Of a DNA stretch of 64,000 nucleotides, positions 17,667 to 25,557 are shown one piece after another. The number at the start of each line of letters is the position of its first letter. Position 1 is the stretch's first letter. Source of the DNA: JAICXG01 sp963801255. GTDB lineage: Bacteria; Verrucomicrobiota; Verrucomicrobiia; Chthoniobacterales; UBA10450. Location of the stretch: assembly GCA_963801255.1 (NCBI GenBank), contig CAWDEC010000012.1, forward strand, positions 558,001 through 622,000, written 5' to 3'. Position numbers and translations under genes: made by a program. The notes beneath the pieces were generated by a model. It worked only from the letters and a program-made list of their open reading frames with translations, did no database searches and was not told where the DNA came from.

Positions 17667-18182
17667 ATGAATCTTTCTAAACGCAGTGAATATGCTCTTC
17701 GTGCCCTGATCGATCTCGGAATCGCCCGGGAACTCGGTCGTCCAATTCTGCAAGTGAGTGAGTTGGCCGGAAAGGAGAAGCTTCCCGTCAAGTTTCTTGA
17801 GCAGATTCTGACCCAACTGCGTGGCGCCGGCTACGTCGAGACAAAACGAGGCAAACTCGGTGGCTATTCGCTGGCCAAATCGGCCGCCCGCATAAAGATC
17901 GGTGCCGTCATCCGTCTTTTAGATGGCCCGCTGGCTCCCATTCCCTGCGTAAGCCGGACAGCCTATCGAAGGTGTTCCTGCCCGGATGAAGCACATTGTG
18001 GACTACGCATGCTTATGCTGGACGTTCGCAACGCGATTGCCCGCGTTCTCGATCGGGTAACTCTCGAGCAAGTCGTGGAAATCACGCTCCGTAAGATGCG
18101 CCGCGACAAGATTACGGTGCCTTTCGCGGCGACTCCGCTCCCTCTCGAAGACATCTTGTCGCTCGAACAAAAATCGGCCTGA
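17667..18182 (+). CDS. Rrf2-family transcriptional regulator
   Basis: 171 residues. The start MNLSKRSEYALRALIDL is the canonical Rrf2 N-terminus, so the ATG at 17667 is chosen over an in-frame upstream start. Winged helix: LPVKFLEQILTQLRGAGYVETKRGKLGGY (about 47-75). Mid-protein cysteines occur in the pattern C-x8-C-x-C-x5-C (CVSRTAYRRCSC then HC), suitable for an iron-sulfur or redox-sensing centre as in IscR/NsrR/CymR relatives. The SsuABC-like transporter genes begin 89 nt downstream without a clear terminator, so it probably heads that operon and senses a related metabolite or redox state. Confidence 0.9.
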   Translation: MNLSKRSEYALRALIDLGIARELGRPILQVSELAGKEKLPVKFLEQILTQLRGAGYVETKRGKLGGYSLAKSAARIKIGAVIRLLDGPLAPIPCVSRTAYRRCSCPDEAHCGLRMLMLDVRNAIARVLDRVTLEQVVEITLRKMRRDKITVPFAATPLPLEDILSLEQKSA

Positions 18183-18271
18183 GCGCCACGATTCACGAAA
18201 ACAAACGTACCTCATTTGCCGTCACGGCTCTCGATTTAATTTCTCACTCAATTGACCACACCACCATACCT

Positions 18272-19237
18272 ATGAAACTCAGACTCATTGCAATCATCAG
18301 CGCAGCCATTCTTAGCCTAACCGATTCCCATGCGGCGGATAAGGTCACCGTCCGTTTTGGACACTTCCCTAATGTGACTCATGCCCAAGGTGTGATCGCC
18401 CATGCCTTCAGCCGTCAAGGCAAAGGATGGTTCGAACAACGCTTAGGGCCAAATGTCGAAATCCAATGGTTTACCTATAACGCGGGTCCTTCCGCGATGG
18501 AGGCCGTCTTCGCTGGCTCACTGGACGTAACCTATGTTGGTACTGGACCGGCACTCAACGCTCATTTCAAGTCCGACGGCGCTGAAATTCGAGTCATTTC
18601 CGGGGCTGCTAACGGTGGTGCAGCGCTGGTCGTAAAACCGGATGGAGGAATCAATTCTCCGAAAGATTTCCGCGGCAAGAAAATCGCTACGCCGCAGCTG
18701 GGTAACACTCAGGATATCGCCTGCCGTGCCTGGCTTAAGGCCCAGGGCTTTAAGGTCACTCAGACGGGCGGAGATGTTCTGGTCATTCCGACGGCGAACC
18801 CCGATCAACTAGCTCTCTTTCAAAGCGGCGGCGTGGACGCCGTTTGGACGGTGGAACCATGGGTAAGTCGATTGGAAAAAGAGGCGAATGGCAAAGTCTT
18901 TCTCGAAGACCGGGACGTCATCACCACCTGGCTGATATCGAGCACAAAGTTCCTTAACGACCATAGGGACTTGGCGAAGAAGATCGCGGAGGCCAATAAA
19001 GAGCTGACACAATGGATAAAGGCTCATCCAGCCGAAGCGCAAAGCATGTTAGTCAACGAACTGAAAGCGGAAACGCGGACAGAGGTTCCGGCCGACAGCG
19101 TTTCGCGGTCCTTGCAACGCATTAATCTCACGGACGAAGTCTCGCCTGGCCTTATCCAGAAAGCGGTGCGCGATTCGAAGGACGCCGGTTTCTCGAAAGG
19201 TGCGTCCGATATCTCCAAGCTTGTTGCCTCGCCTTAG
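18272..19237 (+). CDS. ABC transporter substrate-binding protein (SsuA/TauA/NrtA-like)
   Basis: 321 residues. Signal peptide at the N-terminus (LIAIISAAILSLTDSHA, cleavage after about residue 22). The mature part follows the NMT1/SsuA-type binding fold: VRFGHFPNVTHAQGV, DVTYVGTGPALNAH, GKKIATPQLGNTQDIACRAWLK and VDAVWTVEPWVSRLE. This family binds sulfonates, taurine, nitrate or related small anions in the periplasm; the sequence does not identify the ligand. It is the first structural gene of the transporter operon, 32 nt before the ATPase gene. Confidence 0.88.
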   Translation: MKLRLIAIISAAILSLTDSHAADKVTVRFGHFPNVTHAQGVIAHAFSRQGKGWFEQRLGPNVEIQWFTYNAGPSAMEAVFAGSLDVTYVGTGPALNAHFKSDGAEIRVISGAANGGAALVVKPDGGINSPKDFRGKKIATPQLGNTQDIACRAWLKAQGFKVTQTGGDVLVIPTANPDQLALFQSGGVDAVWTVEPWVSRLEKEANGKVFLEDRDVITTWLISSTKFLNDHRDLAKKIAEANKELTQWIKAHPAEAQSMLVNELKAETRTEVPADSVSRSLQRINLTDEVSPGLIQKAVRDSKDAGFSKGASDISKLVASP

Positions 19238-19269
19238 GTCAAGCTGCTAACTCTTACCGCTTCCAAGCC

Positions 19270-20121
19270 ATGTACGTAACTCACACGTTCGAACTGCCCG
19301 CGAGTGCCAGCACCACGGTCAGGGAGGAGCTGCAATTTTTGCCTCCGAGCAAATTGAACGTCGAAAGCGTTTCCAAAAGCTTTAAGACCAGAACCGGACC
19401 TGTCCAAGCCCTGGATCAGGTTAGCTTGCAGGTTGGTGAGGGGGAATTTGTCTGTCTCGTCGGGGCAAGCGGTTGCGGCAAGTCAACCTTACTCAATATC
19501 ATCGCTGGTCTTGAGAAGCCGGACAGCGGGACTGTGACAGCTGATGGACTGAGAGTGAGTGGACCGGGCCGCGAGCGTCTCGTGATGTTTCAGGAGCCCG
19601 CTCTCTTTCCCTGGCTGGATGTCCTGGGGAACGTACTCTTTGGATTAAAGATGAAGCCGCACCTGACGAGTAAAGATCGTAAGGATGTAGCGCGCTACTA
19701 TTTGGAGCTGGTTGGATTGACCAAGTTCGAACGTTCCAATATCCATGAGTTATCTGGTGGCATGAAACAGCGCGTCGCCCTGGCGCGTGCGCTTGCTCCG
19801 AACCCCCGCATGCTACTCATGGACGAGCCGTTCGCCGCCCTCGATGCACTTACTCGTGAACAGTTATACGGCGACCTACAGCGCATCTGGGAGAGCCGAC
19901 GTAAGACGATTATCTTTGTCACCCACAACGTGCGGGAAGCAGCCTGTCTGGGCGATCGCGTCCTGCTCTTTTCCCCTCACCCCGGGCGTATTCGGGAGGA
20001 GTTTGCCATCAAATTGCCGCGCCCGCGCGACATCAACAGCATTCATCTGGCGGAATACGCCACGCGCATCACACGTTCTCTCAAAGGATTTAAGAACGGA
20101 AACGGACCAATTGCAGAATGA
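19270..20121 (+). CDS. ABC transporter ATPase (SsuB/TauB/NrtD-like)
   Basis: 283 residues. Walker A GASGCGKST (about 71-79), signature LSGGMKQRVALARAL, Walker B LLMDEPFAALD and the H-loop in VTHNVREA are all present. The Q-loop context FQEPALFPWLDVLGNV is typical of the nitrate/sulfonate/taurine family. About 30 extra N-terminal residues precede the domain; a later start is possible. The stop overlaps the permease ATG by 4 nt. It powers uptake with the neighbouring binding protein and permease. Confidence 0.93.
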   Translation: MYVTHTFELPASASTTVREELQFLPPSKLNVESVSKSFKTRTGPVQALDQVSLQVGEGEFVCLVGASGCGKSTLLNIIAGLEKPDSGTVTADGLRVSGPGRERLVMFQEPALFPWLDVLGNVLFGLKMKPHLTSKDRKDVARYYLELVGLTKFERSNIHELSGGMKQRVALARALAPNPRMLLMDEPFAALDALTREQLYGDLQRIWESRRKTIIFVTHNVREAACLGDRVLLFSPHPGRIREEFAIKLPRPRDINSIHLAEYATRITRSLKGFKNGNGPIAE

Positions 20122-20882
20122 AACGCATTATCTTCGCCATCCTATTTTTTGCCGGCCTGGTATTGATCTGGGGCTTAGTCGTACGAGCGCGGATCTGGTC
20201 GCCAGTCCTGCTTCCTGCGCCGATCAAGGTGGTCGAGTATCTGCAATCCGCGATCGCCGATGGCACACTTTGGGGTGCGATTCTTATCACCGTGAGACGT
20301 TTATTGATAGGTTACGTGATCGGCTTGGTCGGTGGTATTCCTCTCGGTTTGATGACTGCTCGTTGGAATGTTCTTCACGACACGATTGGCACGCTAGCCC
20401 TGGGGCTGACGACTCTGCCCAGCGTGTGCTGGGTGCCGCTCGCTCTTCTCTGGTTTGGACAAAGCGAAGCTGCGATGCTTTTTGTCGTGGTCATGGGCAC
20501 TTTGTGGTCCGTGGTCATCGCGACCGACACCGGTGTGCGCCATGTGCCGCCAATTTATCGGCGAGCTGCGCTAACGATGGGATCGAAGGGCTTTCACATT
20601 TGGCTGACAGTCATTCTGCCGGCAGCCTTTCCGTTTATCGTGAGTGGAATGAAACAGGGTTGGGCCTTTGCCTGGCGTTCGCTCATGGCAGCCGAGATCT
20701 TTGTTACCATCCTTACCGGTTTTGGTCTTGGCCAGCTCTTGCACTATGGCCGGGAACTGAATGCAATGGACCAGGTAATTGCAATCATGTTCATCATCGT
20801 GCTAATCGGTTTGCTCGCAGATAAGACATTCTTTGCGCCGGTGGAGCGGTTTCTGCATCGTCGTTGGGGCACGAGCCAATGA
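20118..20882 (+). CDS. ABC transporter permease (SsuC/TauC-like)
   Basis: 254 residues with six hydrophobic segments. The EAA-like cytoplasmic loop is RRAALTMGSKGFHIWLTVILPAAFPFIVSG (about 150-180). Four-base overlaps with the ATPase upstream and HPr-like gene 2 downstream (ATGA at 20879-20882) show tight coupling. It forms the inner-membrane channel of the importer. Family assignment is secure; substrate is unknown as for its partners. Confidence 0.92.
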   Translation: MKRIIFAILFFAGLVLIWGLVVRARIWSPVLLPAPIKVVEYLQSAIADGTLWGAILITVRRLLIGYVIGLVGGIPLGLMTARWNVLHDTIGTLALGLTTLPSVCWVPLALLWFGQSEAAMLFVVVMGTLWSVVIATDTGVRHVPPIYRRAALTMGSKGFHIWLTVILPAAFPFIVSGMKQGWAFAWRSLMAAEIFVTILTGFGLGQLLHYGRELNAMDQVIAIMFIIVLIGLLADKTFFAPVERFLHRRWGTSQ

Positions 20883-21157
20883 AGGGCCAGGAGGCGCGCT
20901 GCGAAGTTACTATTCTCAATGAACTCGGCCTGCATGCGCGCCCGGCCGCCGAGTTCGTTAGGCATGCGAATGTCTTTCGTTCCGAGATTTGGCTGATAAC
21001 CAAGGCGGGCCGCTTTTCCGCCCTTAGTCTCATCGACGTGATGCGCGCCAATCTCGACTGCGGCGCTGCTGCAACCTTGGAGGCCGAAGGTCCTGATGCG
21101 GAAGAAGCCGTGCAAAAACTGGCGCGCGTGGTGAGGGAGATGCGGGATTACGAGTGA
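20879..21157 (+). CDS. HPr/NPr-like phosphocarrier protein 2
   Basis: 92 residues from the ATG overlapping the permease stop; an earlier in-frame start at 20864 would run into the permease. Phosphorylation site GLHARPAAEFVRHA (His in HARP context, about residue 18). Unlike HPr 1 it keeps a serine at the Ser46-equivalent position (ALSLIDVM). A TCGTTAGGC motif (20955-20963) is inside the gene and is the first copy after the 13.3 kb motif-free stretch. Translation coupled to an ABC permease suggests that phosphocarrier state and transport are linked; no precedent is known to me. Confidence 0.85.
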   Translation: MKGQEARCEVTILNELGLHARPAAEFVRHANVFRSEIWLITKAGRFSALSLIDVMRANLDCGAAATLEAEGPDAEEAVQKLARVVREMRDYE

Positions 21158-21202
21158 ACCCCCACTTCTTCCGGACGCATTGTTCGCGGAAAGCGCTTAC
21201 GG

Positions 21203-22093
21203 CTACTTGAGTGGTCGGGCGACGAGAATCCCCGTGTCACTGTGATAACGAGCCAGATAACTGGAGAGCCGGGAATCAACCACTACCTTGCCATAGTTAT
21301 GCGGCGAAGAGGCATGCATGAAGTGAAGAACGCCGTCATTTGTTCTGTAAGCCAGACCAACATGTGAAGTCGAGTAAAGGCCTGGTCGATCGCGGGAAAT
21401 GATTCCAATAATATCGCCGCTTTTTAACTTTGACTCGATGCTTGCGACTCTGTTTTTCGGAATTTGGTAGAGCGTCTGGGCAGTCACGCGCGCCTCCATC
21501 TCGCCTAACGGCCCTAACAGCTTCGGATTGGCCTTGAGATAGCGATAGTGTCGCCAACCGTAGGTCATTTCATGGGCGGCGTGGTTCACGCTGACGCCAC
21601 CCAGTTGTTTGGTAAGATCGTCAACCAGACCACGGCGATCGTTATCCGCCAACCAGTCTTCGAGATAGTGGAGACGTGAAAGATAGGCTCCGGTGCAGTG
21701 GCCATTCCGATAACGGTCCACCTCGATGTAATGCAAGAACTGCTCTGGCGTCCACGACTGCTCCGGATTTTGCAGCATACGGGCGAAGCCGAGCGCGATT
21801 TCAAAAAAGGTCCAGCAATCCATCCCGTAGAAGTTAGCGGAAGGTGCTTCAATCTGATCGTCGATCTCAAGGGTATAGGACTTATAAGGAGTGCCGACCA
21901 TGGCGCGACCGACCGCGGCGGTACGCTCGCCGATGGGAAGAGACTTCCAGTTTTGCGCGCGAGCTTCCTGCACCAGTCGCTCAAATTGATCGTGACCCTT
22001 GAACACCGTGCTGAAGGGAAGCGAGCCGGCACTCGTTAGGCCCATGTTGACGCTAAACAGGGCGAGAAAAATGAATTTCCTTGGAAACACCAT
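21203..22093 (-). CDS. DUF1460 family secreted cell-wall amidase-like protein
   Basis: 296 residues from the ATG at 22093, which opens a signal peptide (FIFLALFSVNMGLTSAG); a longer frame to 22135 is open. DUF1460 proteins have an NlpC/P60-like papain fold and are annotated as N-acetylmuramoyl-L-alanine amidases. The expected catalytic Cys is in YGMDCWTFFE (about residue 99) and the His in STSHVGLAYR (about 250). Other family phrases are GTPYKSYTLE and FMHASSPHNYGKV. It probably cleaves or recycles peptidoglycan fragments in the periplasm. It converges on HPr-like gene 2, 45 nt away. Confidence 0.85.
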   Translation of the reverse strand: MVFPRKFIFLALFSVNMGLTSAGSLPFSTVFKGHDQFERLVQEARAQNWKSLPIGERTAAVGRAMVGTPYKSYTLEIDDQIEAPSANFYGMDCWTFFEIALGFARMLQNPEQSWTPEQFLHYIEVDRYRNGHCTGAYLSRLHYLEDWLADNDRRGLVDDLTKQLGGVSVNHAAHEMTYGWRHYRYLKANPKLLGPLGEMEARVTAQTLYQIPKNRVASIESKLKSGDIIGIISRDRPGLYSTSHVGLAYRTNDGVLHFMHASSPHNYGKVVVDSRLSSYLARYHSDTGILVARPLK

Positions 22094-22182
22094 GATCCTG
22101 CAACCTTCCGGCGATTGCCAGGACACGCAAGGCATAGGTAACGCGGGTCGTTGCCTAGCAACTGCGTGCCGCGATTAAGAGA

Positions 22183-22680
22183 CTACTTCTGCTCGACGGG
22201 CGCGGGCACGAGGAGAACAGGACGCCGTGACGCTTTCAAGACACCTTCGGTGACACTGCCGACGAGCAAATTGTAAACGGAGCCATGACCGTGCGAACCC
22301 ATCACGATGAAATCGGCGCGAATTTCATCCGCAGCGCGCAAGAGTTCCTGAACGACCGCTCCCTCCGGTTCGTGAGCGAAGCAGAGGAGGCCATGGCCCG
22401 AGAGTTCGTCCTTCAGACGATCGAGACGAGATCTGTCGCTAGGATTCCCCTGCGAACCAAACATTGCAGGATCAATCGGCTGCCCACCTGGAAAACCCAT
22501 TTCCGGCATTCCGATACCTGGATACCCGATTGTGGCGGCAGGAAACACCGGCAACGCAGCGATCTCGCGCACGTGAATGAAATGTAGCTCTGCTTGGAAT
22601 GCTTCTGCCATTTGACGCGCAGCCGCGAGAACGCCCTCCATTGCGGGAGAAAAATCAACCGGAACAAGAATCCTTTTCAT
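22183..22680 (-). CDS. Universal stress protein (UspA family)
   Basis: 165 residues. The N-terminal strand is RILVPVDFSPA, and the ATP-binding pattern G-2x-G-9x-G-S/T is present as GSHGHGSVYNLLVGSVTEGVL. A Gly/Pro/Met-rich insertion (about residues 45-75) makes it longer than the typical 140. The family binds ATP or AMP and is induced by stress; no specific role can be read. It stands divergent from rarA. Confidence 0.9.
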   Translation of the reverse strand: MKRILVPVDFSPAMEGVLAAARQMAEAFQAELHFIHVREIAALPVFPAATIGYPGIGMPEMGFPGGQPIDPAMFGSQGNPSDRSRLDRLKDELSGHGLLCFAHEPEGAVVQELLRAADEIRADFIVMGSHGHGSVYNLLVGSVTEGVLKASRRPVLLVPAPVEQK

Positions 22681-22821
22681 GGTTCAGCGCCTCTTCGAAA
22701 AAGGACCTTTAGAATTGTCAACGCGAAGGCCAGTGCGCGCTGTTTGCATGTCTCAGAATGCGCGGCCCTTTTTCCGCGGTCAAGCAATTGGCAACTTCAA
22801 CCGCCTTCGCTATTCTCTCCT

Positions 22822-24000
22822 GTGCAAGATCTCTTCGGCGCTGAGCCGGAAACTCCGCGCGAAGCGGATGCCGCTGCCCCGCTCGCCAGCCGTATGCGGC
22901 CGAGCACGCTCGAGGAATTGGTCGGCCAGGAACACATCCTCGCTCCGGGAAAACTGCTCCGGCGCGCGATCGAGGCCGACCGCTTGCCTTCAGTCATCCT
23001 TTCCGGTCCGCCGGGAAGTGGCAAGACAACCCTCGCACAAATCATCGCTGAGATGACAAAGGCCAAGTTCGAACGGTTGAGCGGGGTCGAAAGTAACGTG
23101 GCAGAGATGCGCAAGGTCGTGGCTGCGGCGCAAAACCGGCTGCGCACGGCCGGTCGCAAGACGATCTTATTCGTCGATGAGATCCATCATTTTAACAAGG
23201 CGCAGCAGGATATCCTTTTGCCTGACGTGGAGAGCGGAAACCTCCGACTCATCGGCGCTACGACTTACAACCCATTCTTCTATGTCAACAGCGCGCTGGT
23301 TTCGCGCTCGCAGGTTTTCCAGTTAGAGTCGTTAGGCGTCAAAGATCTCGAAACACTCATCGACCGTGCCTTGGAAGATAAGGAACGGGGATTGGGAAAT
23401 TACCGGGTGAAGATGGATCGCGACGCGAAACGCCATCTCGCGAAACTCAGCGATGGCGACGCGCGCAAATGTCTCAATGCCCTCGAGATCGGCGTGCTAA
23501 CAACTCCGCCTAACGACAAAGGGATCATTCATTTCACCCTGCAGGTTGCAGAGGAAAGCATCCAGACCAAAGCCGTGGTCTACGATCGGGTTGGCGACGC
23601 CCATTACGACACGATCAGTGCTTTCATCAAAAGCATGCGCGCTTCCGACGAGAAAGGCGCAATTTATTGGCTGGCCAAGATGCTGCACGCGGGAGAGGAC
23701 TTTCGTTTTATCGCGCGACGCATCGTTATCTTCGCCAGTGAAGATGTGGGTCTGGCGGACCCCGAAGCGTTGCCGTTGGCAATTGCAGCTCAACAGGCGG
23801 TCGAGTTTATCGGCATGCCGGAAGCACGGATTCCCCTCGCCCACGCCACGGCCTACATGTGTCGCGCACCGAAGAATCGCGAAGCCTATGAGGCGTTAGG
23901 CGCAGCAACGGAAGAGATCGAAGCGGAAAAAACAAGGCGCGTTCCCGAGAATCTCAAGAACAAACATTTCCCGGTCAATCCCGATCGCCCGGCTAGCTGA
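22822..24000 (+). CDS. rarA: Replication-associated recombination protein A (RarA/MgsA, AAA+ ATPase)
   Basis: 392 residues from the GTG at 22822 (M-Q-D-L-F-G), the typical RarA start; the frame is open far upstream but without family sequence. Walker A GPPGSGKTT, Walker B LFVDEIHHFNK, sensor GATTYNPFFYVNSAL, and the C-terminal tetramerisation part GEDFRFIARRIVIFASEDVGLADP. The end VPENLKNKHFP is reached early: family members usually continue about 40 residues further, so this one is C-terminally short. It acts at stalled replication forks with SSB and the clamp-loader family. Confidence 0.92.
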   Translation: MQDLFGAEPETPREADAAAPLASRMRPSTLEELVGQEHILAPGKLLRRAIEADRLPSVILSGPPGSGKTTLAQIIAEMTKAKFERLSGVESNVAEMRKVVAAAQNRLRTAGRKTILFVDEIHHFNKAQQDILLPDVESGNLRLIGATTYNPFFYVNSALVSRSQVFQLESLGVKDLETLIDRALEDKERGLGNYRVKMDRDAKRHLAKLSDGDARKCLNALEIGVLTTPPNDKGIIHFTLQVAEESIQTKAVVYDRVGDAHYDTISAFIKSMRASDEKGAIYWLAKMLHAGEDFRFIARRIVIFASEDVGLADPEALPLAIAAQQAVEFIGMPEARIPLAHATAYMCRAPKNREAYEALGAATEEIEAEKTRRVPENLKNKHFPVNPDRPAS

Positions 24001-24106
24001 CTCCTGGCAGAGAGGAAACGTCGCCTCGCCGCGAGCGAATCGTGGCGCCCCGTCTCCGGCAGCACTGTGAACCGAGCAGCTTTGCCTAACGCCTAACGAA
24101 ACGCGC

Positions 24107-25456
24107 TCACTTCTTCATCAACTCGAGCACGGCATCAGTCATCGCGATCATGCCGGTGCGGATAGTCGGCTCCGGAACCGGCGCGAATTTGCTCGAGTGC
24201 AAGCTGGGCAATGGCGGCGCACCTGGCTTCTTCGAGGCGGCCATCTTATCTGGAGCGACAGCGCCGACGTGGAAGTCGACTGCGGGAATCGAATGATCCG
24301 GCAGACTGTATTCGGCGAAGTCTTCACCACCCATCGTCGGATCGATAATCTCGACGTCCTTGTCGCCGAACGAATTTTTCCAGACACCAACGAGTCGTTT
24401 GGTCAGCTCTGGATTGTTATAAGTGGCGGGAACAAACTCATTTTTCAGCACCTTCACCTCCGGCATTTTGTCGTTAGGCCAACCGGCCGCCATGGCACAG
24501 CCTTTGGCGATCTGTTCGATCGCGGCGAGTACCCGCTGGCGCACCTCATCCTTATAGCTACGGACCGTTAGCTGCATCTTCACCTCATCCGGGATGATGT
24601 TGTGCTTGGTCCCGCCGTGAATGGATCCTACGGTCACAACAATTGGATCGAGCGGGTTATTCTCCCGGCTGGCGATCGTTTGCCACATGTTGATCATCTC
24701 AGCCGATAGCACAATCGGGTCCTTAGTTTTGTGCGGATATGCCCCGTGGCCACCGACACCGTGCACAGCCACATCTACCGAATCGACGTTTGCATAGGTG
24801 TAACCCGGAGTAACGCCTATGTGCCCGATTTCCAGCTGAGCGTTATCATGAAAACCGAGCGCGAAATCCGGCTTGGGAAATCGGGTATAGAGTCCATCCT
24901 TCAACATTGCCCGCGCACCGCCGAAGGCTTCTTCCGCTGGCTGGCCGACGAAGACGATTGTGCCATGCCATTGATCCTTGAGTTTCGACAAAGCGCGCGC
25001 CACACCAATGAAGGTCGCAATGTGCTCGTCGTGACCACAAGCGTGCATGACATGCACGTCCTGGCCAGAGTTATCCTTAGCCATCACCTTGCTCGCGTAG
25101 GGCAGGCCGGTTTCTTCCTCGACCGGCAACGCATCCATGTCCGTGCGCACGAGCACGACCGGCCCCTCACCATTTTTCATCAGGCCGACGATGCCGTAGC
25201 CGGTCAGCCCAGGCTGATCGTATTTGCCGATGTGATCCGTGACTTCGCAACCGGCAGCTTTGAGTTCCTTAGCCAGCATTTCCGAAGTCTGCTTTTCCTG
25301 GGTCGAGAGCTCGGGATGCGCATGCACATCCTTGTAAATCGCGAGGAGGGAAGGCAGTTCTTGATCTGCGAGTTGCGCGGGCGTCTGGTCAGCGGCGCGT
25401 CCAACGGGCGCAACTGCGAAAGCAACGAGAACTGCGGTGAAAGCCGAAAGTTTCAT
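24107..25456 (-). CDS. Secreted M20 family amidohydrolase/peptidase
   Basis: 449 residues with a signal peptide (FTAVLVAFAVAPVGRA). M20D metal-site landmarks: VLVRTDMDALPVEE, HACGHDEHIA, GQPAEEAFGGARAML and the late TMGGEDFAEYS. This matches IAA-amino-acid hydrolase/hippurate hydrolase-like enzymes, which remove the acyl group from N-acyl amino acids or aminobenzoate conjugates using two metal ions. It is predicted periplasmic or exported. An alanine/proline-rich insertion near the C-terminus (MAASKKPGAPPLPSLHS) is typical of the exported subset. The substrate is not predictable. Confidence 0.9.
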   Translation of the reverse strand: MKLSAFTAVLVAFAVAPVGRAADQTPAQLADQELPSLLAIYKDVHAHPELSTQEKQTSEMLAKELKAAGCEVTDHIGKYDQPGLTGYGIVGLMKNGEGPVVLVRTDMDALPVEEETGLPYASKVMAKDNSGQDVHVMHACGHDEHIATFIGVARALSKLKDQWHGTIVFVGQPAEEAFGGARAMLKDGLYTRFPKPDFALGFHDNAQLEIGHIGVTPGYTYANVDSVDVAVHGVGGHGAYPHKTKDPIVLSAEMINMWQTIASRENNPLDPIVVTVGSIHGGTKHNIIPDEVKMQLTVRSYKDEVRQRVLAAIEQIAKGCAMAAGWPNDKMPEVKVLKNEFVPATYNNPELTKRLVGVWKNSFGDKDVEIIDPTMGGEDFAEYSLPDHSIPAVDFHVGAVAPDKMAASKKPGAPPLPSLHSSKFAPVPEPTIRTGMIAMTDAVLELMKK

Positions 25457-25557
25457 TGCGCAGAGTAGAAAGCCCCACCGGTAAACGCAAGCATGCGGAT
25501 TTTACAGCCCACATTATCCTTGCAATGCGTCTTTTTTTCTGCCATCAAAAAATCATC

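Noticed and set aside
8309..20954. An integrase, transposase or conjugation gene for the putative island
   Set aside because: None of the open frames in this stretch looks like a tyrosine or serine recombinase or transposase, so mobility is not claimed.
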